From Acheta domesticus (Eukaryota; Arthropoda; Insecta; Orthoptera; Gryllidae), in NCBI GenBank assembly GCA_031308135.1, contig JAHLJT010009419.1, forward strand, positions 32,862,863-32,926,862: a stretch of 64,000 nt of DNA, read 5' to 3'. Under the pieces are notes generated by a model. The model did no database searches. It saw nothing but the letters and a program-made list of their open reading frames with translations, and was not told the DNA's origin. The translations under genes were made by a program, and so were the position numbers. Within the stretch, counting starts at the first letter, position 1. Every line of letters starts with the position of its first letter. This document shows positions 1 through 10,481 of the stretch, one piece after another.

Positions 1-271
1 TTTTAGTAGCGCTTCAATGCCATTTTCTTAAAAACGGCTACAAAATTTTTAAAGGAAAATTGCCATATATGACGAGGTTTTTTGGTTCTTTATTTTAAAA
101 TAAATATTTCTGTTCTACCATTAGGAAACCAAAAACTTTAAAAAAATGTAATTTGGGCGGCGATAGATGGCAGCTAGCACGAGTATGTGGCAATTTCGAA
201 TAGCTAGCCTAGACCCAAGGAAATAGAAAACTAATACGGGAAAGTCTGTGCCATTCTGTAGTACCAATAGT
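1..271 (-). repeat. RepA interspersed repeat, head end (fragment, cut by window edge)
   Basis: This is one end of the AT-rich RepA family that recurs through the window. Read on the minus strand it begins with a version of the family's head motif (CTAGTGGTGCTACAGAATGG). It continues through the conserved block that includes GCCATCTATCGCCGCCCAAA and then the long A/T-rich body. The same block is recognisable at 1335-1478, 3370-3482, 11690-11830, 13983-14120, 33181-33310, 61125-61260 and 62294-62430. The short reading frames here are chance frames inside the repeat. Confidence 0.75.
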
Positions 272-699
272 TTTTCTGTTCTATTACTAAGGGGACGACT
301 CCAAAAAATACTACGCATAGTTATTAAGGTGTTTTATACTATTGGTTTTTTTTCAGATTTTTCTTGTTGGTGCGTCATATTGAAAAAAAACTCTTTTTTT
401 TCATTTATACTTATATAAATCATTATAAGTTTCTCCCTTTTCTGCGAAAAAATATTTTTGAAGAAGAAAATCTAATCATTTATCATACAAAAATATTGCG
501 GATTATTTTTGGCCAAATATTCAAATTTCCAAAAATAAAAAGAAAACATTTTTATCAACTTTTTGTGACTTGTTTTGAGGTGAACCAATTATTTGAAATG
601 ATTTTAACTCAAATCTTATTTCAATTTTGTTTTATTAATATTAAATCAAAATCTACAAAATTGTCGATGTTGCTGGTCCATATCATGCAAATCAAAATG

Positions 700-1175
700 A
701 TGCAGTTTTCAAGGGACATGAGACCTACTCCATTTTCTTAAACGTCCTTCACACAATCCAACAACAAAATTCAATTAAAAACGATGGGGCCTGTTTTCTG
801 AAAATTTTGAAAATGTCCCAGGGGCTTCATGTAAACAATCCGCAAAAATTAAAATACCGGTTTCAAATTCATGGGGCCGCGACATCAGCGAGATCGATTC
901 GGGAATATAAATTTTGTAGCAAATCGGATGAACAGTTTAGCACCTATTCACAGAAAGACAGTTTTCCCGTGAATCGATTTTTCAGTACCAAGAACCCACA
1001 AAATAAGCACTACACCACATATTAGAGTTTTTTCTCTAAATTTAGAATCTAGTTTTATCCACTTTATCGTTGCCAAGGCCCTGTAATAAAAGTTTTTCTG
1101 CCGAAAATTCGCAGTTTTTTCGCGCAGCATTACTTAGCTTTCTCTCTACCGCAGTAGCGGCTAGCGAGAAAGTAA
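700..1175 (+). repeat. RepA tail end (subtype B)
   Basis: The stretch carries the family's tail blocks in order. These are a segment around GCTTCATGTAAA, a segment with ACACCACRTRTTAG, then GGCCCTGTAATAA and GCCGAAAATTCGC, ending in TTTTTTCGCGCAGCATTAC. The same blocks in the same order occur at 31010-31530 and, inverted, at 39010-39400. Bases 364-700 between the two RepA pieces are AT-rich and only vaguely similar to the family. Confidence 0.7.
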
Positions 1176-1334
1176 AAATACATTACTTCATTTATGTTGG
1201 CTTAATTTATACTTCAGTTTTAAAATCCATGAGGTTGGTAGTGCGACAGAAAACAAGCGAAACTATTGGTGCAACAGAATGGCCCAGTTTTTCCCGTATT
1301 ACTAGTTTTCTAATTCCTTTAATCCGAAACCGAA

Positions 1335-1478
1335 AAATTAAGAAAATGTCAAAAAAATGTACTTTGGGCGGCGATAGATGGCAGCTGACAAGAGTATGTG
1401 CCAAGTTCGAATAGCTAGCCGAGATCAAAGGAAATAGAAAAGTAATACGGGAAAGTCTGTGCCATTCTGTAGCACCAC
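1335..1478 (-). repeat. RepA head end, short fragment
   Basis: This is a minus-strand copy of the family head, ending at the head motif (CTAGTGGTGCTACAGAATGG as read on the minus strand). It lies in opposite orientation to the tail piece just upstream, so the two form an inverted arrangement about 160 bp apart. Confidence 0.7.
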
Positions 1479-1788
1479 TAGGTTTTAGTTCTCTCGCGTC
1501 GTGATAAATGTACTCTATGTGATAACTAACTTGGACTTCGAATTTTAGGACACACGCCTATTTATTTCCTTTAGGATGTTGTGAATAATAATTGCAGATG
1601 TTTACGAATCATGTGAAAATGGATCTACTGAAAGCGTCTAATAGTGCCTAAAATGTCCTAAAAGAGCGGTTGATGTCTATTTTAATGTTTTTGCTTAAAA
1701 TATGTGATTTTTCAAGAAGGATATTTTAAATGCTAAATTTTGAAATTCGTTTTACGGAAACGCAAATATTTTCCCGAAATGTAAATAT

Positions 1789-2037
1789 TATGTGATCGAA
1801 TACGCAATCGACAACGTATCGAAATCCTTCAGCCAAAATACCAAACTCATTGAGCCCTGGTGCAGCTGCGTTGTTGACAGGTTAAGGCCTATCGCCCGGA
1901 GCGTTGTCTTCGAAGTCCAGGCGAGAAAAGGCAGGTCAGGCAAAAGCCTACTCTCGGAGAAGCGAAGACTATACACAAATGGGTTAATGGGTCGTGTGGT
2001 ACAAGTTTTTGGGGGGCAGGAGGGATGGGACGAGTGA
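1789..2037 (+). other. Unrecognised open stretch, richer in G+C than its surroundings
   Basis: An open frame of about 80 codons (first ATG at 1790 is out of frame; the frame begins on a non-ATG codon) runs to a TGA near 2037. Its composition differs sharply from the AT-rich flanks. It has a plausible amphipathic start and many Arg/Lys residues, but I recognise no family or motif and see no splice sites or promoter. It could be an exon of an unknown gene, part of a mobile element or chance. No function is claimed. Confidence 0.2.
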
Positions 2038-2265
2038 GGAGATTCCAGGAGTATGTAACTTTCGAGATATTGACACAACTTTGATTTTTTAAATGGAAGG
2101 TTTTTTTTCTCCGTCATTCTAAATATCTTTCAAAATGTCGTGCAATGATATAACTATTATTAATATTCGACAAGTATTTGTAGCAAAAACAGTGCAATTA
2201 GAACTTGGTAAATGCAGTGCTCCAGCGCGCAAGGACAGCTGACCTTGTTGATATCGTATACGTGA

Positions 2266-2625
2266 GTCGACGCACCTTGTCGGAAAACGAGAATGTTCGT
2301 CGATTACGAGACTTCCCATGCTCTTACCGGTAATGCTAATGACCTTTATTCTCTTTATTTTTTTAATTCCTCATCTTGTTTTGTTTCGTTCGTTATAAAT
2401 ACCTTCATTAATGTTTTCTCCTCTTTAGAATTATTTCAACTTGTAACTTTGCAACAGAATTGTTACAAAATGATTAAATAAAAGGAAATAAATATATTGT
2501 GATTTCTCTCAGTGTACACGTGTTTTCTTCTTTTCCCCTGGAATACGATATTTAGCATTACCAATAAGAGAACAGGAAGTCTCGTAATCGACGAACATTC
2601 TCGTTTTCCGACAAGGTACATCGAC
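2266..2625. mobile_element. Foldback (inverted-repeat) MITE-like element
   Basis: Two 74-bp arms, 2266-2339 and 2552-2625, are reverse complements of each other with only a few differences. A 43-bp core (ACCTTGTCGG to GAGACTTCC on the left) is perfect. The 212-bp centre is T-rich and noncoding. Long arms around a short noncoding centre are typical of non-autonomous foldback DNA elements. I did not find a clear target duplication, so the exact ends and superfamily are open. Confidence 0.65.
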
Positions 2626-2719
2626 AAGTGCTTAAAATGTCTATTTTCATGCCTATTAGCGCATAATTTCGTAATTTTGTTGCCTATTGTAGGGGACTAA
2701 ATCAAACCATTTTTGTGTT

Positions 2720-3482
2720 TAAAATTCCGAGGTCTTGATGACATTAACGCCATATTGGTGTTCTTTTGTTTGTTTTTTCTCAAAAATTACAAAAATGTTT
2801 TTTATTATTCTCTAAAATCGTTGATTTAAATTAATGGCAATCTGTTCACATTATTGCATTTATGAGAACATGTGCTTCAAATGATGTCTGACAAGTTTCT
2901 CGAAAACTCAAAGTTTTCCGTCAAAATACAGAATTTATAGAAACGCTCAAACGCCATTTTCTCAAAACCGGCTCCAATTTTTTTTTCGTACGGATACTGC
3001 TAATTGCTGTGTTTAAAATGACATAAAACTTTTTTTTCTCGAAAATTACACAAATGTATTTCTTTGGCTTTTATAACGCACGTGTCCAGCAATTTGTATA
3101 CATTATTGCATTTGGGAGTGGAAGAGTTTCAAATGACTTCCAATGAAATTTTTCGAAAACTCAAAAATATTTTTGTGAATAAGAGCTTCACATTTTGCAG
3201 TTATGTTAACGCTTAAACACGATATTCTTAAAAGCAGCTCCAAAGTTTTCACCAAAAATTTCCTTTTAGGCCGAGGTTTTACTCCTCTTTAATAATTTTA
3301 AAGTAATATTTCGGTTCTACAATTAGGAAGCCGAAAAATTGAGAAAATTTTGAAAATACTACACTTTAGGCACAGATGGAAGCTGGCAGGATGGGAAACA
3401 AATGTAAAGCTAGCCCAGACCAAATAAATTGGAAAACTGAGTAATACGAGAAAGTCTGTGCCATTCTGTAGCACAACTAGTC
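2720..3482 (-). repeat. RepA copy with tandem body units
   Basis: This is a minus-strand RepA copy ending at the head motif near 3482. The body shows the internal periodicity of the family. The block resembling CATTTTCTCAAAA-CGGCTCC occurs near 2952 and again near 3222, about 270 bp apart. The block resembling TGACATAAACGCCATATTG occurs near 2738 and again, weaker, near 3029. Confidence 0.7.
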
Positions 3483-3599
3483 TTTCTTTTCCCCTTTGAA
3501 AGAAAAGGAATTTTCCTAGTTTGAGATTAGCATGAGAACAGAACAAAATTGCACATTGCACGCACCACTATACAGGAAAATCAGTATTCCTTGGGTAAA

Positions 3600-3856
3600 A
3601 ATCACCAGAATCCTCTGTTGTTAAACGTTAAAAGTTTACAATTTTGCAGCACAGAAGTTATGGGCAGATTTTGGAAACATTAACTGGCATTTTCCCTAAA
3701 TTGCACCAATATTTCCTCATGCATCACTCAAGTTTTCATAAAACAAGATTTTATATTCTTCTGATATTATTGACTTTTATTAAATTCATAAATTTGTATT
3801 TCTTATTATACTAGTATAGTTCTTTTTATCTTTATCTTTGTTGATTGCGATGAACA

Positions 3857-3928
<72 letters not shown>

Positions 3929-5444
3929 ATGTTATGGGCCTATTATATTATTATGGTCATTTATTATTTAGTGCAAAATTTTGAAAACATTAAAAGATAT
4001 TGAATGATCAGTCACAGTAGTATCAACAAACTAATGTGAATTGAAATTTTCTCATTGGTATTCTACATAATTTTCAGTTTTAAGTTGAGCTTTTTGCAAA
4101 AATTGTTTATGATTATGGCACTGAAGTATTATATGATATGAAGCCCTTGGATCGAATTTTGTTTAATGTGACTCAAATGTTTAAGTTCCTGAATTTCTAC
4201 TTACCTGGAATGGACCTTATGGAATTTCTACATCAGTTCTCTCCCTATTAGCTTCATCTTCACATCATTCTTTTTTCGATATCTGTCCATGCAGGTGAAA
4301 TAAAATAGGACAAAATAATCACACAAAAATTGTATGAAAGAAAGAGGAATTAATGTGAATGAATCTGCAACAATAGAGAGATTATATTTTTGTAATTTTT
4401 CTTGACCAAATTATTAACAAGAAATTAAAGAAAAACACAAGTAACTAAACTTAATTTTGAAATGAATATGTAAATCATATACGTCCATTCATAACAAATA
4501 TACCATATTTGCCAGCATAAATGATGCACTCAAATTTCATTTTAATTTTGTGTGAAGAAACTATATTAGGCGTTTGTAAGACCAATGTTTTAGAGAAACT
4601 TGTTTAAAATAAAACTGTCTCTTACCCACCAGCAAATACAATAATAATTTTATTGTCAATAATTCTCAGAAATTTTTATAAGTACTATCAAAAATATTTT
4701 ATAGTAAAAGATAATGGATGTTAAATCAGCCCTATGCATCTGACTGCACCTAGCAAGGAATACGCTGCTGCATAAGCTGAGTTTAGGCAAGATTAAATGG
4801 AAGATGTTTATGGGTTTGCCTCAGTCAGTTAAGCTTCGTGAGCAACCATACATAACCCTACAATTAAGAGGAAAGTATGGGCTATCATATTTGATTAAAG
4901 TTGTCACATTTATTGTTTTCAGAGACACCATGTGATTAACGTGTGAAGTTTTCACCATAATTAGAAGCGTTACATTTTGACATCACAAGATTCCAACATA
5001 AAAGTTAAAAACAAATTTTATAAAACTCAAAAAACAGAATGGACACTCAAATTGAGGACTAAATAGGACTATCATATAGCTTTGAAACTTATTTTACAAA
5101 TCTTATGTTCTTCAAAATGAATTCTGCAGCAAAATGGAATTAAGTTTCCTTTCGTAACCAACAGAAAAATCTATAAACCAATTGTTCCAAATCACTAAAA
5201 TTCAAGCACAGGTAGATAGTAGGAATGGACTTTTTTAGGGATATGTGCTTTTGATCACAGACATTCTACCATTATCTTTCAAAACAGACTAGCATTTCCT
5301 CAAGAAACAAATCATACTACTAAACATTTTAAACAAATCATAAATTATTTAACACAATATTTTACCTTTGTCATATAACAAAATACATTGTAAATATCAT
5401 TTTGACTTTCTAGTATTATATGTATAATCTTCTACAGACTTTTC
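3600..5444. other. AT-rich intergenic stretch with a (TA)n microsatellite
   Basis: Apart from a (TA)n run at about 3859-3923, I see no gene or recognisable element. A minus-strand AATAAA (TTTATT on the plus strand) at 4909-4914 is a possible polyadenylation signal for ERCC8, about 530 bp past its stop. A second lies at 4648-4653. Confidence 0.6.
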
Positions 5445-6662
5445 CTAACTATCTTCATCACTACTCCACGTATCAACAGTTACATTTTTCTTGTAATAAA
5501 CAGATCTCAAGGAATCTGACTTCACAGGCACTTGAGATTTCATGTGTTCATCATATACTAGTCCCTGTGTATCAGCACTCCACAAAAGAATATTTCTATC
5601 ATTTCCAGCGCTATACACTTCCTGTAAGAATGGGTGATATATGCATCCATTGACAGAACTATAATGTCCAAGTAAAGTCTTTACTTTGAGTCCTGTGTGT
5701 AATTCAAAGACAAATATGTTACCTTCTGAAGGGACATATGCCAAGATCGGATTAGTATTTACACTAACTGCAAACTGAACACACTTTTTTGTTCTATTAG
5801 GAATATCACCATAATTCACCATTTGATTTTCACCTGTGTAGGCATCCCACAATTGCAATCTATTATCTGTGCCATATGAAAGTAGAAACAAACCATCTGC
5901 AGTAAAGCACAATCCATTCACATACCCATCATGAGCGGTACTTGTCAGCTGACTTCCAGGTTGATTATCTGTGCTATACAAGCAAAATGATTTCAGAAAA
6001 CACTTTGATGAACGCACATCCCACAAAATGACTTTATTGTCACAACTACCAGTGGCCACAATATTTTCTTCTCTTGGTGACCAACGACAAGTTAAAACCG
6101 AACCTGTATGTCCACGCAATTCATGTGAATAACAACCTGACTTCAAGTCAACTAAAATGACTTCACTAGCTGAACTTGCAACTGCCACTAAACATTGTTT
6201 GGAACCAATTGGAGACATATGATGCTGAAATATTCGACCTTCCAGACAAATCTGCTCCGCAGGTTTCAGACAGTTTGCATCCCAAATTTTTAATTTCTTG
6301 TCCATACCACTAGACACAAATAGTCCATTATCAAATGGATACCATTGCACACATTCTACACTGTACTGGTGAGCACTTCTACTAGTCTTGTCAACGCTAC
6401 AAATCAATTTTGATGTGTACTGAGGGAGACCCGTAAAATTATACAGGTCATGAATATAAACAGTTCCATCAGCACACCCAGAAAGGAGATAATGCTTTTC
6501 AACAACATCTAAATCTAAGGAGTTGACGCCAGATGAATGCACACTTTCAATGTCTCTGTATTTGCTTAATTGAAGATTATATGCTCTTTTTGTTCTTTCA
6601 GCACTCACCAGTGCCGATGGTTCAATAATTCCCGACCGTCGGTCTTCCAAACACTTAATCAT
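5445..6662 (-). CDS. ERCC8: ERCC8 / Cockayne syndrome A protein (CSA), WD40 substrate receptor
   Basis: This is a 405-residue, uninterrupted reading frame starting at a true ATG (6662) in A-rich context. CSA is the substrate receptor of the nuclear CUL4-DDB1-RBX1 ubiquitin ligase used in transcription-coupled nucleotide excision repair together with CSB. The N-terminus (an SALVSAERTKRAYNLQL stretch, then RDIESVHSSGVNSLDLD) matches the CSA signature, in which the chain leads into blade one. Seven WD-type blades can be counted. Blades near GVNSLDLD...VYIHDL, VECVQWYP...LKIWD, SVLTCRWSP...VILWD, YVNGLCFT...LQLWD and SVNGCIYHP...NILLWS are clearest. Length is close to the vertebrate protein (about 396), and the acidic Ser/Asp tail is typical. 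Vertebrate ERCC8 has many introns, while this copy has none and no internal stops. No poly(A) tail or flanking duplication was seen that would prove a retrocopy. Confidence 0.93.
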   Translation of the reverse strand: MIKCLEDRRSGIIEPSALVSAERTKRAYNLQLSKYRDIESVHSSGVNSLDLDVVEKHYLLSGCADGTVYIHDLYNFTGLPQYTSKLICSVDKTSRSAHQYSVECVQWYPFDNGLFVSSGMDKKLKIWDANCLKPAEQICLEGRIFQHHMSPIGSKQCLVAVASSASEVILVDLKSGCYSHELRGHTGSVLTCRWSPREENIVATGSCDNKVILWDVRSSKCFLKSFCLYSTDNQPGSQLTSTAHDGYVNGLCFTADGLFLLSYGTDNRLQLWDAYTGENQMVNYGDIPNRTKKCVQFAVSVNTNPILAYVPSEGNIFVFELHTGLKVKTLLGHYSSVNGCIYHPFLQEVYSAGNDRNILLWSADTQGLVYDEHMKSQVPVKSDSLRSVYYKKNVTVDTWSSDEDS

Positions 6663-7460
6663 TTTTGGTTCACTTTATTCCAATTAATCACCCTTAAATC
6701 TTCCCAAATACATTACTTTACAATACATTAAAATGTCAAAAGATCAAGTCAATATCCGTAAGGCCATAAAATAAATTACACCAATGCTTCCCTTTCGCAA
6801 AGAAATACAAGCTTAGAAGAGTTATTTCGTGTCATTCCATGCACTGTGTCCGAGTAGCAATAAGAAATTAAATATAACTGCAAATCCGTGCTGTACACAA
6901 TTTCACTATCGTGCTCGATTCAATGCCACTACTACACTGAACTGAAATTATTAATCATGTTTTTCGTACAATTGCAAATGATACCAAAATGCAAATACCG
7001 GGATAGTAGAAAATACTATTAACATCAACTGACATCAAAATATTACTCTGTGGACCTGGAGCAGCTCAGGACCCATCATCGTACAACACATATACGCTTA
7101 CGCAGGATATACTCTCTGATATATTCTGGTGAAGACGACGATGTAAAGTACTTACATCAGAGAGCGCGCTCTATCCTTGCATCTTCTTGTAGGAACTAAA
7201 ATAGTTGCCAACGTTATTGGGCTGCCACGTGCGCCATAAATGGGACACAAATAGAAACTCCTAGTGGAATAGGGCGCGCCCATGCTTCCTTTTTTATGTA
7301 GCCATGGTGTTTTTCAGCAATTTTTTGATTAAAAATACTTGATCTCCGCCTATTTGTATTTCCCATAACGTCAAATTTTCAGTGTGCCATGTTGGCGAGT
7401 CCAATCTCTAGATGTATTCGGAGATACTAGCGCCTCTATCCGCGAAGTCACTTCGTGCCT
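6663..7460. other. Upstream region of ERCC8; no gene seen
   Basis: The stretch is moderately CpG-containing compared with the AT-rich flanks, particularly at 7040-7300, and is a plausible ERCC8 promoter region. It may also serve the decayed plus-strand gene starting near 7990, which is divergently oriented. No TATA box or specific factor site can be supported. Confidence 0.35.
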
Positions 7461-7635
7461 CTGTGATTTATTCTACTGTCTGTGATTTATACTATACTGC
7501 GATTTTTGTAGGAAGAGCTCTCAAGGCCACTCAAATCCCATCTTCGCGATGGAATATGTCACGGCATTTGGCGTCTTTTCTCGGTCTTGCCGGTAGAAGT
7601 CGCATGATCGCAAGCACTGCTTCATACGGTCGCGA
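7461..7635. mobile_element. Truncated MITE copies (two TA-target families abutting)
   Basis: Bases 7495-7635 match one arm and most of the centre of the MITE at 13534-13786 (in reverse orientation). The match runs from TACTGCGATTTTTGTAGGAA to ACGGTCGCGA, after which it stops, so the second arm is missing. Immediately before it, 7461-7490 repeats TGTGATTTATTCTACT, the terminal sequence of the other MITE family at 10350-10481. The small reading frame here lies wholly within repeat sequence. Confidence 0.7.
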
Positions 7636-7989
7636 TGTACGGTAGCCGTTTGCAGGCTCAAATGGTCCCAGAGAAAGTGGATCATACCAACTTCATGAAT
7701 ATCACCCGTTATACTAACGGCATTGTCTTAGGGACTTTTCGTTTCACTTTAAGTTTAGTACAGGTCCATTTCAGAGGAGTCAACCGTCAATGAAACTCCC
7801 CATGTGTTGGCACATACACGCCGAAAGAGACTTTATTTAGCTGGGGTTGGCATCTTTTCATTTGTTTTATTTTCTACCAACATGTTCAAAACTGCACTCT
7901 TGCACGCTTAGAAGCTGGCGTAGAAGCATATTTACAATTTTTAAATTGAATTTGTCGTTTTGATTTGTTATTCTCATCGCATTATTTGT

Positions 7990-9830
7990 TTTTGAATTTT
8001 AAACGAGACAGTGGAAACAATGCACGTAAGTGAGTTAAAATGACGCATGCAAATCGTGTAAAGTTAAACAATGAATATTAAATAGTGCAGCAAGATACAA
8101 TGTTATTGCTCTATGTTATGGAATAGATTATTGTGCATTACCACATGCAGGTATTTTGTATATCTTTGGTTATATCTATAAATTGGGAATTGTAGCACAC
8201 ACGGTGATTGAACATATTTTAATTCATGGTGTTTGGTCTAATAATAAAGCTATATGTGAAAAAATTAACATTACAAATGTATGTGTATCTCTAAAATGCA
8301 GTTCATATCGACTTAACAATATTCTTTCAGTATTGTGAAGTCAGCACTCAAACAGATCACTTAGATGGTTGTGAAGAAAGAAATTGCAAGATTCATCTAT
8401 AAAAAAACTCATGATGGTAACATTCAACATATGAGTGTATATTTTTATACTTTGTATTGGGTATAGTTTGCAAAGAAGAAATAATAGGAAACACTCTTTA
8501 CAGGGAAAGTTCTTTCAGAAAAAGAAATTTGGGAGAATATCAGAGGCAATTATGATACATTCTTTTTCCAAGGACCTTAAACTTCTTTGTTCAGAATTCT
8601 TAAAAGAATTTTGTTTGGAAAATCAAAGCAAGTATATTGTTCATAGAGGTAAAGATGATGTAAATTATCCAGGAGAATTATTTTTGTCAGCCTTATTAGT
8701 AGTAATAATAATAATATCAATAGTAAAATAATAACAATGATATCTGTCAAAGAGAATTGCTTCAAACAATGTATGACAAGGTACTTTGCTCTAGCAATTC
8801 ATATTCAATAAATCATATACATATTTACATTGCTTTGAAGATACAATTACTGATTACATACTTTGATACTTTCACACTGTCATGGAAATATATTTAGTAT
8901 TTTAAATGTGGGACAGTATTTACTATGTAAACCTATATTATATTATACATTACACTATGCAATACTTTTGTATAGTATTAATGTAATTATATAACTATTA
9001 TATTTATTAAAATTTTTTGATATTTTATAGTCATGGCTGACCCAAAGAAAGGAGTGTATGTAGTACACAATGAGACCAAAGATTTATGAAGCCAGGCCAG
9101 AAAGCCCATGAGCAGATCTGTAATGTAGATATCATACGTAAAATAAGACCAATACTGCTAACATTCTGTGCAAAAGGTGAACATTTTAAAAATATTTATT
9201 GTCAGGATACATGGTAAATGCTGTATATTATTATTCTTGCATTTTAATTTTCATCTTTTCATATTCACCTTCATATATTCTATTAAAATGATTCAAGCAG
9301 TTATCATATAAATATTTTTTTCAAATGTTAAAAGTAATTAACAACAGGGTATAGTTGATAAATCGCAGCGAACTGAAGGGCAGACTGATTCAAGGCTTAC
9401 TCCCTAATGCAGTTTCAACTGAAAATATGTGATCTCAGTCAAGTGATTCTTCAATAAGAATGTCCTTAGAAAATCTTGCTACAGAATGGAAAAGGCCAGA
9501 AACCTTTGGAAGCAGGCTTTGAAACAGGAATCTTAATTATCTAAATTCATTGACATATTTAACACAAGGAAAATGATTCAGTATCTTAAATTTAATAGTG
9601 TTATGAATACATTATTTAAATTTTTAAGGTGTCAACTTTGGACAAATTGGAAAAATGCAGTGGAGTATTGGAAAAATGCGGAGAAAATTATGGTTGTGTA
9701 TAGGGAGAAGGATGGGATATATTGTGCAAACAAATTGTGCATCTGATAAGGAGCAGTGTAGATGAAGATTTCACAAAAAACTTAACTGTAAAAACACTTG
9801 TTTGCAACTATTGTGAAATAAATTTACTTG
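7990..9830 (+). pseudogene. Decayed multi-exon gene, family not recognised
   Basis: Several exon-like islands lie in order on the plus strand, each next to good splice signals. An ATG and donor lie near 8021-8030 (ATGCAC then GTAAGT). An island follows a CAG near 8330 and contains STQTDHLDGCEERNCK. An island after CTCTTTACAG near 8500 reads SEKEIWENIRGNYDTFFF in one frame and then SKDLKLLCSEFLKEFCLENQ in another. Islands near 9045 and 9420-9510 include SLENLATEWKRPETFG. Each island is interrupted by stops or a frame change. I infer a degraded gene, or one misread by sequencing errors, but do not recognise it. A noncoding transcript is also possible. Confidence 0.35.
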
Positions 9831-10349
9831 GTAAAAAAATAAATAGTTTTAACTCTTCTTCCTTAGTTTTCACTGTTGAATGTTGAGGTTAAATATATTA
9901 TTGTAATAATGAAATGGAGACAAATAATGTTTAAGATATACTCTGATTTCAATTTTTTAAAATTTCCTTCCATTAATTCTATATTATATCAATCATTAAC
10001 AATCTTTGTAAGAATGTAATTTATTCCTCTAAAGCTTTCTAATTATATTTGCATTTTAAAATGAAGTAAAACATTAAACTTGTCATATTTCAACATTATG
10101 AGTTTCAGTCGAAAACTATCAAAATAATCGATCCAAATGATAATTATTTCAATGTTTCAAAACATTCATTTGATTAAAATTAACATTATAATGAGAGAAG
10201 TTCCTGATGGCAATTTCCTCGAATTGCGTGTTTGAATGTAGCGCCGATGTCTAGCTTCATGTACATTTTCAAAGTTGGCAGGGCTGAATGGCCGCCATAT
10301 TGAAAAATCTTGGGACCAAAGCAAGCTGAAATCCCGTATACTATCTGTA

Positions 10350-10481
10350 TACTGTGATTTATTCTACTCTGTCCCTAGCAGATATCAGCTGTTGACGGTT
10401 TCGTCCAATCGCAAGCTCCCGATTGGATGAAACCTTCAACAGTTGATATCTACCAGGGACAAAGTTGAATAAATCACAGTA
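10350..10481. mobile_element. Small MITE with TA target duplication
   Basis: A 132-bp palindromic element is flanked by TA on both sides (10348-10349 and 10482-10483). The arms of about 62 bp start TACTGTGATTTATTC and are reverse complementary with roughly eight mismatches, separated by a very short centre around 10412-10419. A TA target and long inverted termini fit a Tc1/mariner-superfamily MITE. No coding capacity. Confidence 0.75.

Noticed and set aside
8577..8765. Hydrophobic minus-strand frame as a membrane peptide
   Set aside because: It is produced by a TAATAA-type low-complexity run and lies antisense to the decayed-gene islands.
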